Assembly: GCF_028898945.1 (NCBI RefSeq)
Contig: NZ_CP118607.1
Span: forward strand, 2,776,001 to 2,840,000
Direction: 5' to 3'
Source: Pseudomonas sp. PSKL.D1
GTDB lineage: Bacteria > Pseudomonadota > Gammaproteobacteria > Pseudomonadales > Pseudomonadaceae
DNA: 64,000 nt
The stretch's first letter is position 1. Every line of letters starts with the position of its first letter. The notes under the pieces were generated by a model that saw nothing but the letters and a program-made list of their open reading frames with translations, was not told the DNA's origin and made no database searches. A program made the position numbers and the translations under genes. This document shows positions 18,148-25,635 of this stretch, in pieces.

Positions 18148-18736
18148 GTTGGCAGAACGCCATAGGAGGGATTACGTGTTATGCATATTCGGCATAGGAG
18201 CCGGCTATTGATCCTCGGACCACTTTGCGAACCATCGGTTGTGTTTTCGTGAGTGGTCTAGGGTGGTTTCGCCTAGCAAAACCTACACATATCCACCCGC
18301 TAAACCCCATTGCATAGCGCATCGTGATGTTGGCGGTAGAGATCAAGAGCTTGTCCTGCGGCAGTTCCAAAGGTGTATTGAGGCCCGTTCGTCTGTTTTT
18401 GGACCAGTTTCGGTCAACGCGACGCGGGGCGGCAGCTTCTCCAGCTCCCCCTGTTCGAGGAGGAGCTGATCCGTTTCGCTCAGGTGGTAAGCGACATCTC
18501 AACACTGTAGCCGTGCCGATTCGCGACGAACAAAGCGTTCATCCCGAGCATCAGACGCAGGTTGGCAGAGGTGTGGCGGGTGACTTGCTGGCGGCGTATA
18601 CGGATGCTCAGCGCCTCAGGCGCTGATTAGCAGCGGGGGATTGTATCACTTGGTGCGTTGATCCACAGCCCGGGTTTGCGCTATTGGGACAGAAATGGGT
18701 TAATCGGAGGGCTGATGACTATGCCGGGGAGGGAAA
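18148..18736 (+). other. Stretch of 589 bases without a recognisable gene
   Basis: No ORF here has a convincing ribosome site and codon pattern. Short open stretches occur on both strands (for example 18324 to 18626 plus, and 18179 to 18505 minus). In one plus frame, sequence just before a TAG near 18509 reads like a natural C-terminus (LLQLPLFEEELIRFAQVV). The stretch could be a decayed gene, a prophage junction, or an untranslated leader for the zeta-type gene. There is no terminator with a T run between the spanins and the zeta gene, so read-through is possible. Confidence 0.4.
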
Positions 18737-19468
18737 ATGACACCCGAGGAACAGGACGTTTCGGGGCGTGCGCTTGCATTCGCCAAGTTGCATCGAACTC
18801 GAATTGCGCGGGAAGTGGCATGCTTAGGCAAGTATCCGAGCGATGAGTGTCCCGTTTCCGTTTTCATGGCTTGCTCACCAGGTGCGGGTAAGACGGAAGT
18901 TTCTCGTGCACTGATTGCGGCGATGCAGGCTGGCGGCTCAAGTGCGTTGCGCATAGACCCGGACGATTTTCGGGATTTTTTCCCTGAGTACACTGGACGC
19001 AATTCAAACCTCTTCCAGCGAGCGGTTACCACGATCGTTGAGCGTACACTTGACCTCGTCTACCAGCAGCGTCAGTCATTCTTACTTGATGGCACGCTCG
19101 CGAACGTCGAGGTAGGCCGGCGAAATATCTCGCGTGCCCTCAACAAACCGAACAGGTCTGCCCAGGTCATTTACGTTTATCAGCGCCCCGAACTGGCTTG
19201 GGAGTTCGTTTTGGCGAGAGAGCAGAAGGATGGAAGGCACATTCCTTGCTCTGAATTTGTCAGGCAGTTTTATGCCGCGAAGGCGTCGGTATGTGCGCTC
19301 AAGCGCGACTATGGCAGTGCTCTGCAGGTAGATGTGATTGTCAAGGACAACGATGGGCAGAATGGGGACATTGGCATCGATCTCTCAGCTGACGAAATTG
19401 ACGTATTTGTCAACCAACCCTATGATCACAACCAGTTGGTACGTATTCTGAGCGGAGAATCCCTATGA
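18737..19468 (+). CDS. Zeta toxin family kinase
   Basis: 243 residues; ATG follows a strong GGGGAGGG site. Residues 41 to 54 hold the P-loop (SVFMACSPGAGKTE), with K52/T53 binding ATP. IDPDDFRDFFPEY (73 to 85) carries the acidic residues that act on the sugar substrate in zeta toxins, and FLLDGT (115 to 120) is the next conserved strand. Known zeta toxins phosphorylate UDP-N-acetylglucosamine and block wall synthesis. Whether this one is toxic is inferred. It lies beyond the lysis genes of the prophage, a typical cargo position, and overlaps a small ORF by ATGA. Confidence 0.8.
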   Translation: MTPEEQDVSGRALAFAKLHRTRIAREVACLGKYPSDECPVSVFMACSPGAGKTEVSRALIAAMQAGGSSALRIDPDDFRDFFPEYTGRNSNLFQRAVTTIVERTLDLVYQQRQSFLLDGTLANVEVGRRNISRALNKPNRSAQVIYVYQRPELAWEFVLAREQKDGRHIPCSEFVRQFYAAKASVCALKRDYGSALQVDVIVKDNDGQNGDIGIDLSADEIDVFVNQPYDHNQLVRILSGESL

Positions 19469-19656
19469 AAGACGAGAAGGTAGACGTTTCGACCAAGCCC
19501 CAAGGGGCGGTGTCGATGTCTGATTTTTTCCGTCACGGGTCCGTGGAGGAAAAACGGGCGATGTACCTTTTGGCGGCTCGTGCAGCTATTGACGAGCAGC
19601 GAGATGTCATCCGCTCTGTGAAATCTGGCGAATTCGTCACTGCAAAATGTAAGTAA
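19465..19656 (+). CDS. Small protein coupled to the zeta kinase, candidate antitoxin
   Basis: 63 residues, beginning in the ATGA at the zeta stop and ending just before a terminator, so the two form one transcript. The sequence is mostly helical and charged (SVEEKRAMYLLAARAAIDEQRDVIRSV), with a flexible start (MKDEKVDVSTKPQG) and no signal. Classical epsilon antitoxins are small helical proteins encoded before zeta. Here the partner comes after, so it is not a standard epsilon. Its function is unproven; coupling and size make an antitoxin the most economical guess. Confidence 0.6.
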   Translation: MKDEKVDVSTKPQGAVSMSDFFRHGSVEEKRAMYLLAARAAIDEQRDVIRSVKSGEFVTAKCK

Positions 19657-19670
19657 TTCTGCGTCTTTTG

Positions 19671-19697
19671 AGCCCGGCCATGTGCCGGGCTTTTTGC
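19671..19697 (+). terminator. Rho-independent terminator after zeta pair
   Basis: AGCCCGGC / GCCGGGCT stem with a short loop, followed by TTTTT. It ends the probable toxin-antitoxin transcript and may mark the right part of the prophage. Confidence 0.9.
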
Positions 19698-19913
19698 ATT
19701 TCAGGGGTTCATCAGGGCGGGTATTGCAAAATGGCATACCCTTCAGCCCAGCTTCACGATCCGATATTGCCAATAAGCATTAGCTCAAGCGGTACCGAGG
19801 CCTATCCTGTAATGGCCGAAGCGCTCGCCGAGAGCGTGTGGCCACAGAACAAAAAAGGGCTGTACCGTTCGCAACTCTTCAACTTCTCAATGAGGGGGGC
19901 AGGAGCGTGTAGC

Positions 19914-20264
19914 GTGAAGAGCTCTCTTTTGGTCCCGATACTTTCGGCCTTGCTCATGGCCGGGTGCGCACAAAACCCCGATATCCGTGATGGCCATGGT
20001 TCTACCTCCGGCACAACGGCCAGAAGCGCGCCCGATTATCTGGGGTGCGTGAAGGGTGAACTGCAAAGCGGTTCCAAGACGTATCTGATTGACGACAACG
20101 GCTCGGCCAAGTTGTTCGTGGACAGCACAGACCCGAACACGGCCGGTGGTTTGGTGGAAGTACAAGGTTCGGGCAGCCAACGGCAGTTCACCGCGTATCA
20201 ACGCGATGCTTGGTACGACCATGGCCGGCTGCTGGACGCGGCACTGATGTGCAAAAAGGCATGA
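19914..20264 (+). CDS. Small lipoprotein, paralogue of the next lipoprotein
   Basis: 116 residues from a GTG with AGGAG 8 bases upstream. The signal peptide ends in the lipobox LLMAGC (Cys 18), so it is a lipoprotein. The mature part starts DYLGCVKGEL, includes GGLVEVQGSGSQRQFTAYQRD and ends LLDAALMCKK. The spacing of DY..CV, EV..GS and the final Cys repeats in the gene at 20383, so the two look like diverged duplicates of a Pseudomonas lipoprotein family of unknown role. An open frame continues upstream but lacks a good start. Confidence 0.7.
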   Translation: MKSSLLVPILSALLMAGCAQNPDIRDGHGSTSGTTARSAPDYLGCVKGELQSGSKTYLIDDNGSAKLFVDSTDPNTAGGLVEVQGSGSQRQFTAYQRDAWYDHGRLLDAALMCKKA

Positions 20265-20284
20265 GTGCTTGTCTGTGCGCTGAC

Positions 20285-20303
20285 AGGGCCGCTCGGCGGC
20301 CCT
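20285..20303 (+). terminator. Possible terminator hairpin
   Basis: Perfect 8-bp stem AGGGCCGC / GCGGCCCT with a TCG loop, but only TT follows, so termination would be weak without help. Confidence 0.5.
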
Positions 20304-20382
20304 TTGGGCAGCGTCCACGACTTATGTCCATTGGTATGCAGTATCAATCGCGGCTAAAATGCGTCACATCCATGATGGTTGA

Positions 20383-20718
20383 ATGCAAATGCCAACTTTT
20401 CGCATCTTTTTCGCTGCTGCACTGGCGGTGACGCTTTGCGCCTGCGCCAACCCCGGTAAACCTACCGGCAGCAAGACCACCCACAAAGCCCCTGCCGATT
20501 ACGCCGCCTGCGTACTCCCCAAATGGCAAGCACTGGCGCCGCAAACCACCCAGAAGTCCATCAGCCATGGCTACAGGCTGACTGCACCCAGTGCAGTGAC
20601 CTCTGATGAAGTGCTCGAGGTGGTCGAATACCGCGACGGTAGCCGCGCTACTTTTTACAAGGGCAGTTTCCTGTCCAGCGACAAGCTACGCCAGGCGGCA
20701 CGGGAGTGCCTGGAGTAA
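20383..20718 (+). CDS. Small lipoprotein
   Basis: 111 residues (an alternative ATG at 20389 would remove two). The signal peptide FRIFFAAALAVTLCAC contains a lipobox with Cys near residue 21. The mature region reads DYAACVLPKWQ, then SDEVLEVVEYRDGSRATFYKGSF and ends AARECLE, the same skeleton as the lipoprotein gene upstream. The ribosome site is weak (GATGG), so the start is not certain. Both genes face the same way and lie 118 bases apart, with a hairpin between them. Function unknown; probably an envelope protein. Confidence 0.7.
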   Translation: MQMPTFRIFFAAALAVTLCACANPGKPTGSKTTHKAPADYAACVLPKWQALAPQTTQKSISHGYRLTAPSAVTSDEVLEVVEYRDGSRATFYKGSFLSSDKLRQAARECLE

Positions 20719-20735
20719 GCGTTTCATCACCCGGG

Positions 20736-20933
20736 CTAACCCTTCAGGTTCATCTGCCTGCACTGCATTTCTGCATCTGTTCTGCTCGGGTAGCTGGGCT
20801 TGAGCCGCTCCTTCGCCTCGTTGTCATAAATGTCAAAACCGCCGCAGGCAGTGGCCGCGTAATAGCGGCTTCCAAAGCGGAACGACTCCTTTTCGATCGG
20901 CACCGCCGGAACGATCACGAATCTTGGTTGCAT
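20736..20933 (-). CDS. Small conserved-looking protein of unknown function
   Basis: 65 residues on the minus strand, converging with the lipoprotein gene. A strong GGGGAGG site precedes the ATG. The sequence is MQPRFVIVPAVPIEKESFRF, then YAATACGGFDIYDNEAKERLK and a Cys-containing C-terminus. There is no signal peptide or membrane segment. Good ribosome site and codon usage support it as a real gene, but I do not recognise the family. Confidence 0.6.
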   Translation of the reverse strand: MQPRFVIVPAVPIEKESFRFGSRYYAATACGGFDIYDNEAKERLKPSYPSRTDAEMQCRQMNLKG

Positions 20934-21254
20934 GGTGCGCGCCTCCCCAGGCAGAGACTTAAGTATTAGTCCGCTTGTGGGTGACCATCAAGCTGGCTCA
21001 TGGATAAATGCCTAGGGTGAAAGCGCCATATCCTCGGGTAAATGCCGCCTTTTCGGCTGATTGAATCCACACATGCTGAACATAATGCTGGCTGTGGCAG
21101 AGAACTGATTCCCCAGAACGTTGTCTGTCACGCCCAGGACACAAAAACGGCTCAGGCTCATCCGGGCCAAGTTTGTAAGTGTTATGTAAAAAGGCGCGTC
21201 GTGTACGCGGGGGGCAGTATTCTGATTGGTATCGTTACAACCGATGATCGCGTG
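20934..21254. other. Intergenic stretch of 321 bases
   Basis: Lies between two divergently read genes (20736 to 20933 minus, 21255 onward plus), so it should hold promoters for both. No clear hairpin terminator, RNA gene or repeat is seen. The plus frame is open from 21042, but that N-terminal extension has no conserved look. Confidence 0.4.
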
Positions 21255-22043
21255 ATGAACACACTTCCGTCCCAGCTCAACGCTGAACGCGGGGCGTTCT
21301 CCAGTTTCGAGGCGTGTCGCAATACTCAAAAAGGGCCGGTGGTTATCCTTGCCTCCGGGGCTTCTGCCAAACAGTTTCCGCTGGGCGAGTTCGCCCACCT
21401 GCCGGTGATTGCCATGAACGGTTCGGTGTCATTGACGGCAGCCTGTGGTGTGAAACCGTTCTTTTACGTGTGCACCGACAAGAGCTTTCGCGAACAGCAG
21501 CCCGAGCTGTTCGCCATTGCCCTGCGCGACAGCCAGCGCCTGGCGTTATGGCCCGAGCAGTTCGCCGGGGGCGACATTCCTGCTGGCACTGAATGTTACC
21601 CACTGCACAAGGCGGGTAACCCAGGCATGCTCGATGGCTTGCGCGGGCACGGTGACAGCTATGTATGCCACCGGGCACTCTGGAGCAAGCGGGCGCGCTC
21701 GATTGCGTTCAGCAAAGACATGTCCAGTGGCTATTACGATGCCCGCACCGTCGCCTACGTGGCACTGCAGCTGGCGTATCACCTGGGGTTCGAGCAAGTG
21801 CTGCTGGTAGGCGTGGACCTGGACCAGACGGCGGGCCGTTTTTATGAAGACGGCAGCGGCGAGCGTTCCCCTTGCGGCCTGGATCAGCATTGGGACAGCC
21901 GCATTTTGCCGTCACTGACGTTGATGGCCGAGCAGGTGGTCAACGAGCATTTTCGCGTATACAACCTGTCGCCGACCTCGCGTATTCCCGCGACGCTCAT
22001 CCCCCGAATCGACCTTGCCGAAGCGCGCCGCATAAGCGCCTGA
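21255..22043 (+). CDS. Probable lipopolysaccharide core biosynthesis protein
   Basis: 262 residues from ATG 21255. The ribosome site is poor, so the start may differ. The N-terminal motif GPVVILASGASAKQFPL, with FAHLPVIAMNGSVSL and PFFYVCTDKSF after it, resembles DUF115 / WaaZ-like proteins of LPS core synthesis, which have a Rossmann-like nucleotide-sugar fold. Further on, YDARTVAYVALQLAYHLGFEQVLLVGVDLD contains the acidic cluster expected for sugar-nucleotide or metal binding. There is no signal peptide, so it acts in the cytoplasm or at the inner membrane face. The precise enzyme activity is inferred. Confidence 0.55.
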   Translation: MNTLPSQLNAERGAFSSFEACRNTQKGPVVILASGASAKQFPLGEFAHLPVIAMNGSVSLTAACGVKPFFYVCTDKSFREQQPELFAIALRDSQRLALWPEQFAGGDIPAGTECYPLHKAGNPGMLDGLRGHGDSYVCHRALWSKRARSIAFSKDMSSGYYDARTVAYVALQLAYHLGFEQVLLVGVDLDQTAGRFYEDGSGERSPCGLDQHWDSRILPSLTLMAEQVVNEHFRVYNLSPTSRIPATLIPRIDLAEARRISA

Positions 22044-22129
22044 CAATTACCTGCGCAAGAAAGCGGATGCGCAGGTAGCCGGCCGGCATTAGAGTGCCCT
22101 GAAGCTGGCCCTTTTAGTGGAGACGTCCC

Positions 22130-22642
22130 ATGCCCTGTGCATTCACCCTGATGCAATCGCCTGTAGGCACCCTGACGCTGGTGGCTCGTGGTGAACGGCT
22201 GGCTGCCATTTTGTGGGAAGAGGAGCGCGAAAACCGGGTGCGCCTGGGTGAGTTGCAGCGCGACGATGAGCACCCAGTGCTGCGCGAGGCAGCCCGCCAA
22301 TTGGGCGAATACTTTGCCGGCACGCGCCGCACGTTCAACCTGGCACTGGATTTTGCCGGTACCGATTTTCAACGCCAGGTGTGGGCGGCATTGCTGACCA
22401 TTCCGTTCGGTGAAACCCGCAGCTACAGCGATATCGCCCGGCAAATCGGCAACCCCAGCGCGGTGCGTGCCGTGGGCGCTGCGAACGGGCGCAACCCGAT
22501 TTCGATCATTGCACCGTGCCACCGGGTGATTGGTGCCAGTGGCGGGCTGACAGGCTTTGCCGGTGGATTGCCCGCCAAGCAGTACTTGCTGGCGCTGGAG
22601 GGGCGGGAGAGCCTGGCACTGGATTTTCAACCCGTCAGCTGA
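22130..22642 (+). CDS. ogt: Methylated-DNA-protein-cysteine methyltransferase (Ogt type)
   Basis: 170 residues with a TGGAGA site upstream. The active-site motif IIAPCHRVIG puts the methyl-accepting Cys at residue 130. FQRQVWAALLTIPFGETRSYSDIARQIGNPSAVRAVGAANGRNP is the typical DNA-binding and Asn-hinge region (described here only to locate it, residues 80 to 122). The enzyme removes O6-methylguanine and O4-methylthymine lesions by irreversible self-methylation. Length matches Ogt rather than Ada, because there is no AraC or Zn domain. It converges with a small membrane protein gene on the other strand. Confidence 0.92.
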   Translation: MPCAFTLMQSPVGTLTLVARGERLAAILWEEERENRVRLGELQRDDEHPVLREAARQLGEYFAGTRRTFNLALDFAGTDFQRQVWAALLTIPFGETRSYSDIARQIGNPSAVRAVGAANGRNPISIIAPCHRVIGASGGLTGFAGGLPAKQYLLALEGRESLALDFQPVS

Positions 22643-22877
22643 GCCACCACGCCAGCAGGCAAACCGCCAATGCCACCACCGAGCCGGCCATCACTGTGTA
22701 CTGCCGGTGGGCACGCCGCGCATGAGGCTGGACTTCGCGCATGTATTGCCCGGGGGGTGGGGCGTCTGGCCGATGCCGAAGGCCCTCGGCGATGTCCGCA
22801 AGCTGGCCCCTGATCAGCAAACCCACGACATACCAGGTGGAGGCATAGCAGCCAACGGCCAACACAATGTACTTCAT
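22635..22877 (-). CDS. Small two-segment membrane protein
   Basis: 80 residues. Membrane segments are predicted at the N-terminus (YIVLAVGCYASTWYVVGLLI) and the C-terminus (YTVMAGSVVALAVCLLAWWL), with a hydrophilic Arg/Pro loop between. Its ATG overlaps the stop of the nitrilase-family gene by ATGA, so they form one operon. Its last bases overlap the convergent ogt gene. Function unknown. Confidence 0.65.
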   Translation of the reverse strand: MKYIVLAVGCYASTWYVVGLLIRGQLADIAEGLRHRPDAPPPGQYMREVQPHARRAHRQYTVMAGSVVALAVCLLAWWLS

Positions 22878-23617
22878 GCCGCGGTTGCATCCAGCGGCAG
22901 TGCGACGGCTGTGCAGGCCCCGATATCCAGCAAGAGCATGCCTTCTTCGTGTTCGCCGAGCGTGGCCAACAGGTTGCCCTGGTCATCCCATGCTGTTGAG
23001 CCTCCGGCGCCGACGAAGGTGTCGGCCGGCCCGACGCAGTTGGCCATCAGCACCGGCATGGCCAATGTCCTTGCGACTTGCGGGTAATGTTCGTAGCCTT
23101 CGCGGATGCCTTTGGCGGTTTTCGCCACGCTCACCAGATACAGCTGCGCACCCAGCGCTTTCGCGTGTTCGGCATGCTCGATGAACATTGATTCGTAGCA
23201 GATGGCAGGCGCCACCTGCAGGCCATCCTGGGAGAAGACCAGTGGCTGGTCACCGGGCGCGAAAAAAGGCAGTTCATCGGCGTGCAGGCGTTGCTTGGCA
23301 TACACCTGCCGTGGTTGCCCGGGGCGCAGGATCAGCATGCCGATCTGGATGCCTCGAGCGGTCGCCAGCGGTAACCCGACTGCAGCCGTAATGGCCAGCC
23401 TGTCACATTGCCCCTGCAGCGGATGCAGCCACTCGGAGCCCGCCGGCAACGCCAGCTGACGGGCGAGGGTAGGCTCGTATCCGGTCAGCGACAGTTCGGG
23501 GAACACTACCAGCTGCGCGCCGTGGGCCGCAGCCTGTTCGATGCACTGCTGGTGCCGGGTGAGGTTGCCTTGCAGATCACCTTGGCGCGATGCCAGTTGT
23601 ACAGCACACAGTTTCAT
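22874..23617 (-). CDS. Carbon-nitrogen hydrolase (nitrilase superfamily)
   Basis: 247 residues containing the full Glu-Lys-Cys triad: E41 in VVFPELSLTGYEP, K108 in VYAKQRLH and C140 in PAICYESMF. The family hydrolyses non-peptide C-N bonds in amides, nitriles or carbamoyl compounds; the substrate here is not evident. Full length for the family, cytoplasmic. It is translated ahead of a small membrane protein in the same operon. Confidence 0.85.
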   Translation of the reverse strand: MKLCAVQLASRQGDLQGNLTRHQQCIEQAAAHGAQLVVFPELSLTGYEPTLARQLALPAGSEWLHPLQGQCDRLAITAAVGLPLATARGIQIGMLILRPGQPRQVYAKQRLHADELPFFAPGDQPLVFSQDGLQVAPAICYESMFIEHAEHAKALGAQLYLVSVAKTAKGIREGYEHYPQVARTLAMPVLMANCVGPADTFVGAGGSTAWDDQGNLLATLGEHEEGMLLLDIGACTAVALPLDATAA

Positions 23618-23693
23618 GGAGAGCCCATCCCTGGTTCAGGTTGAAGGGCCGAGCATACTACCGGCACCTTCGTCTGCACCAGTGAAGGGTTGA

Positions 23694-24209
23694 TCAGGAG
23701 GCCGGGCGTGCAGCGAAACGCGTGCGGAACCATTCGTCCAGCATGGCTTTTTCGGCGTATAGCCGGTCATTGCTGCTGGCGGCGCGTCCCGGACGGCTGA
23801 GGTACATCTTGTCGCTCACATGCTCCTGCGCCACTACGGCGGGTTTACCGGGCTGGTTCAGGGTGTAGGTGAGGTCGATGCTGGGCCAGGTGATGTCACG
23901 CATGAAGCGCACGTCGTAAGCCCGGCTGTGCCAAGGCTCGAAACGGCCGGCCAGGTCGATGTCGCGGATGTCGATAACCAGTTGCTGGCCGGGCGGTAAG
24001 TAGCGCTGGCCAAGTTTCTGCAAGTACTGGGTCAAGGTTTTCATCACGTAATCGTCCGCGCCCCGTTCATAGCCATTGCTGTCGAGGCTGGCGTCACGGA
24101 ATTTTTCCGGGTGGTCGAAACGCACCTCGACCTGCGCAGGCGCGGCGCCTTGTGCCATGCTGTTGACTGACAGCGCCATGAGCACGGCACACATTAATGG
24201 GTTACGCAT
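23694..24209 (-). CDS. DUF3016 periplasmic protein
   Basis: 171 residues with a signal peptide (MRNPLMCAVLMALSVNSMAQG). The mature part has the DUF3016 pattern: VRFDHPEKFRDA near the start, then QQLVIDIRDIDLAGRFEPW and VRFMRDITWPSIDLTYTL, and an acidic/aromatic C-terminus. The family is widespread in Pseudomonas and of unknown function. It lies divergently from the phosphatase gene, about 75 bases away. Confidence 0.75.
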   Translation of the reverse strand: MRNPLMCAVLMALSVNSMAQGAAPAQVEVRFDHPEKFRDASLDSNGYERGADDYVMKTLTQYLQKLGQRYLPPGQQLVIDIRDIDLAGRFEPWHSRAYDVRFMRDITWPSIDLTYTLNQPGKPAVVAQEHVSDKMYLSRPGRAASSNDRLYAEKAMLDEWFRTRFAARPAS

Positions 24210-24283
24210 GATGCACCTCCGGGGCGGGCTGCGTGTTCGCCCATTTTACGCCTGCCAGCGCGCGGCAGCAGAGGAACATTGTA

Positions 24284-25009
24284 ATGAGCCGGTTCCGGCG
24301 GGTAGCCGCCAACAGCAAGGGGCGTGACCTGGCCGTGGGCGATATCCACGGGCATTTTCGGCGCCTTGAGCAATGCCTGGCCGCTGCCGGGTTCGACCCG
24401 CGTGTCGACCGCCTGTTCAGCGTCGGTGACCTGGTCGACCGTGGCCCGCAGAGTGAAGAAGCGCTGGCATGGCTGGCCGAGCCGTGGTTTTACGCGGTGC
24501 AGGGCAACCACGAGGCATTGGCGGTGACCTGCCTGCGCGGTGGGCGGCTGGATCTGGAGATGTACCGCAGCGCCGGGGGCGGCTGGTTTCTGGATTTGCC
24601 CGGGTGGGCGCAGGAACGTTTTGCCGGGCATTTCGCGCAATTGCCGATCGCAATGGAAGTCCAGACCGACGCTGGTTTGATCGGCCTGTTGCACGCCGAC
24701 AGCCCGTTCCCGCGCTGGGATACCTTGCGCACCTGGCTTGAGCTGGACGATGACCCTGAAGTGCGCGAGGTCTGCCAGTGGTCCAGGCGGCGCCTGAAGG
24801 AAGGTGATACCCAACCGGTGGAAGGTGTGCGCGCATTGCTGGTTGGCCACACGCCCGTGGTGCAGGCAAAAGTGTTGGGCAATGTGTGGCACCTGGACAC
24901 CGGCGGTTGGGCTGCCGGCCATTTCACCCTGATGGACATGGCCTCGCTCACATTGGTCAGCCCGGCAACAGGTGCACCAGCAATGCAACGGCCAACGCCA
25001 TCAGCATGA
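24284..25009 (+). CDS. PPP-type metallophosphatase (PrpA/PrpB-like)
   Basis: 241 residues from the ATG preceded by AGAGGAAC. The metal-binding motifs of the phosphoprotein phosphatase fold are all present: GDIHGH (19 to 24), GDLVDRG (48 to 54) and GNHE (74 to 77), with a later GHTPVVQAK. Bacterial relatives dephosphorylate Ser/Thr/Tyr proteins or act as diadenosine tetraphosphatases. Length and motif spacing fit Prp-type enzymes more closely than ApaH. The 3' end overlaps the convergent LysE gene by 53 bases. Confidence 0.85.
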   Translation: MSRFRRVAANSKGRDLAVGDIHGHFRRLEQCLAAAGFDPRVDRLFSVGDLVDRGPQSEEALAWLAEPWFYAVQGNHEALAVTCLRGGRLDLEMYRSAGGGWFLDLPGWAQERFAGHFAQLPIAMEVQTDAGLIGLLHADSPFPRWDTLRTWLELDDDPEVREVCQWSRRRLKEGDTQPVEGVRALLVGHTPVVQAKVLGNVWHLDTGGWAAGHFTLMDMASLTLVSPATGAPAMQRPTPSA

Positions 25010-25571
25010 CGCCCGTTGCCCGCTCCAGCCAGGGCAAAACGCGTGAAAACCGACGCAACAGGCGCGGGTGACCGATGGCCACGGCCACCAGCAGGTCCCA
25101 CAGCATTACGATGCTGAACATCCAGGCCCCACAGGCCCATTTCCAGGCCGCGCTGCTGCTGGCCACCATGCTGGCGAGGCTGGCATAAAACAGCGCGTTC
25201 TTGGGGTTCAGGATACCGGACAGAAAACCCGCCCCCAGGCCCCGCCACCAGCCGCTCACCGCCCGCCCAGAGGTGTGCGCCGCCAGGTCTGATTTGCCGG
25301 CATGGCGCAGAAACAACTGGCCTATATAAAGCAGGTAACCCGCACCGGCCAGTTGCAAGCCAATGAACAAGGTGCTGCCTTCGCGCAGCACGGTGAACCC
25401 GGCAAAGGCCATCGCAATAAATAGCCCATTGGCCAGGGCGATGCCCAGGCAGGCACCGCTGGCAATGCGCCAGCCAGCATGGATGGAGGAACGCGCAATC
25501 AGGAAAAAATCCGGGCCAGGCGATAGCAGGGCGAGGAAGTGGGCGAGGGCAACTAGCAGAAACGGTTCCAT
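24957..25571 (-). CDS. LysE/RhtB-family amino acid exporter
   Basis: 204 residues, six hydrophobic segments. The N-terminal signature ALLSPGPDFFLIARSSIHAGWRIASGACLGIALA and the middle GILNPKNALFYASL are typical of LysE translocators (positions about 15 to 50 and 118 to 132). These proteins export amino acids such as lysine, threonine or homoserine lactone; the substrate is not evident. It faces away from the AraC-type regulator gene, which is also on the minus strand 64 bases upstream, so it may share regulation. Confidence 0.85.
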   Translation of the reverse strand: MEPFLLVALAHFLALLSPGPDFFLIARSSIHAGWRIASGACLGIALANGLFIAMAFAGFTVLREGSTLFIGLQLAGAGYLLYIGQLFLRHAGKSDLAAHTSGRAVSGWWRGLGAGFLSGILNPKNALFYASLASMVASSSAAWKWACGAWMFSIVMLWDLLVAVAIGHPRLLRRFSRVLPWLERATGVMLMALAVALLVHLLPG

Positions 25572-25635
25572 GGGGTGGGCTTTCTCGGAAGGGAAAGCCG
25601 CAGTCTGGCTACAGACCTTGCGCAGGTATTGAAGA

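Noticed and set aside
18324..18626. 100-codon plus-strand ORF in the unexplained stretch
   Set aside because: No ribosome site, irregular composition and no recognisable motif; kept only as part of the unexplained region.
24957..25009. Convergent overlap of the phosphatase and LysE genes as a sign of a frameshift
   Set aside because: Both proteins keep normal family ends, so the 53-base tail overlap looks natural.
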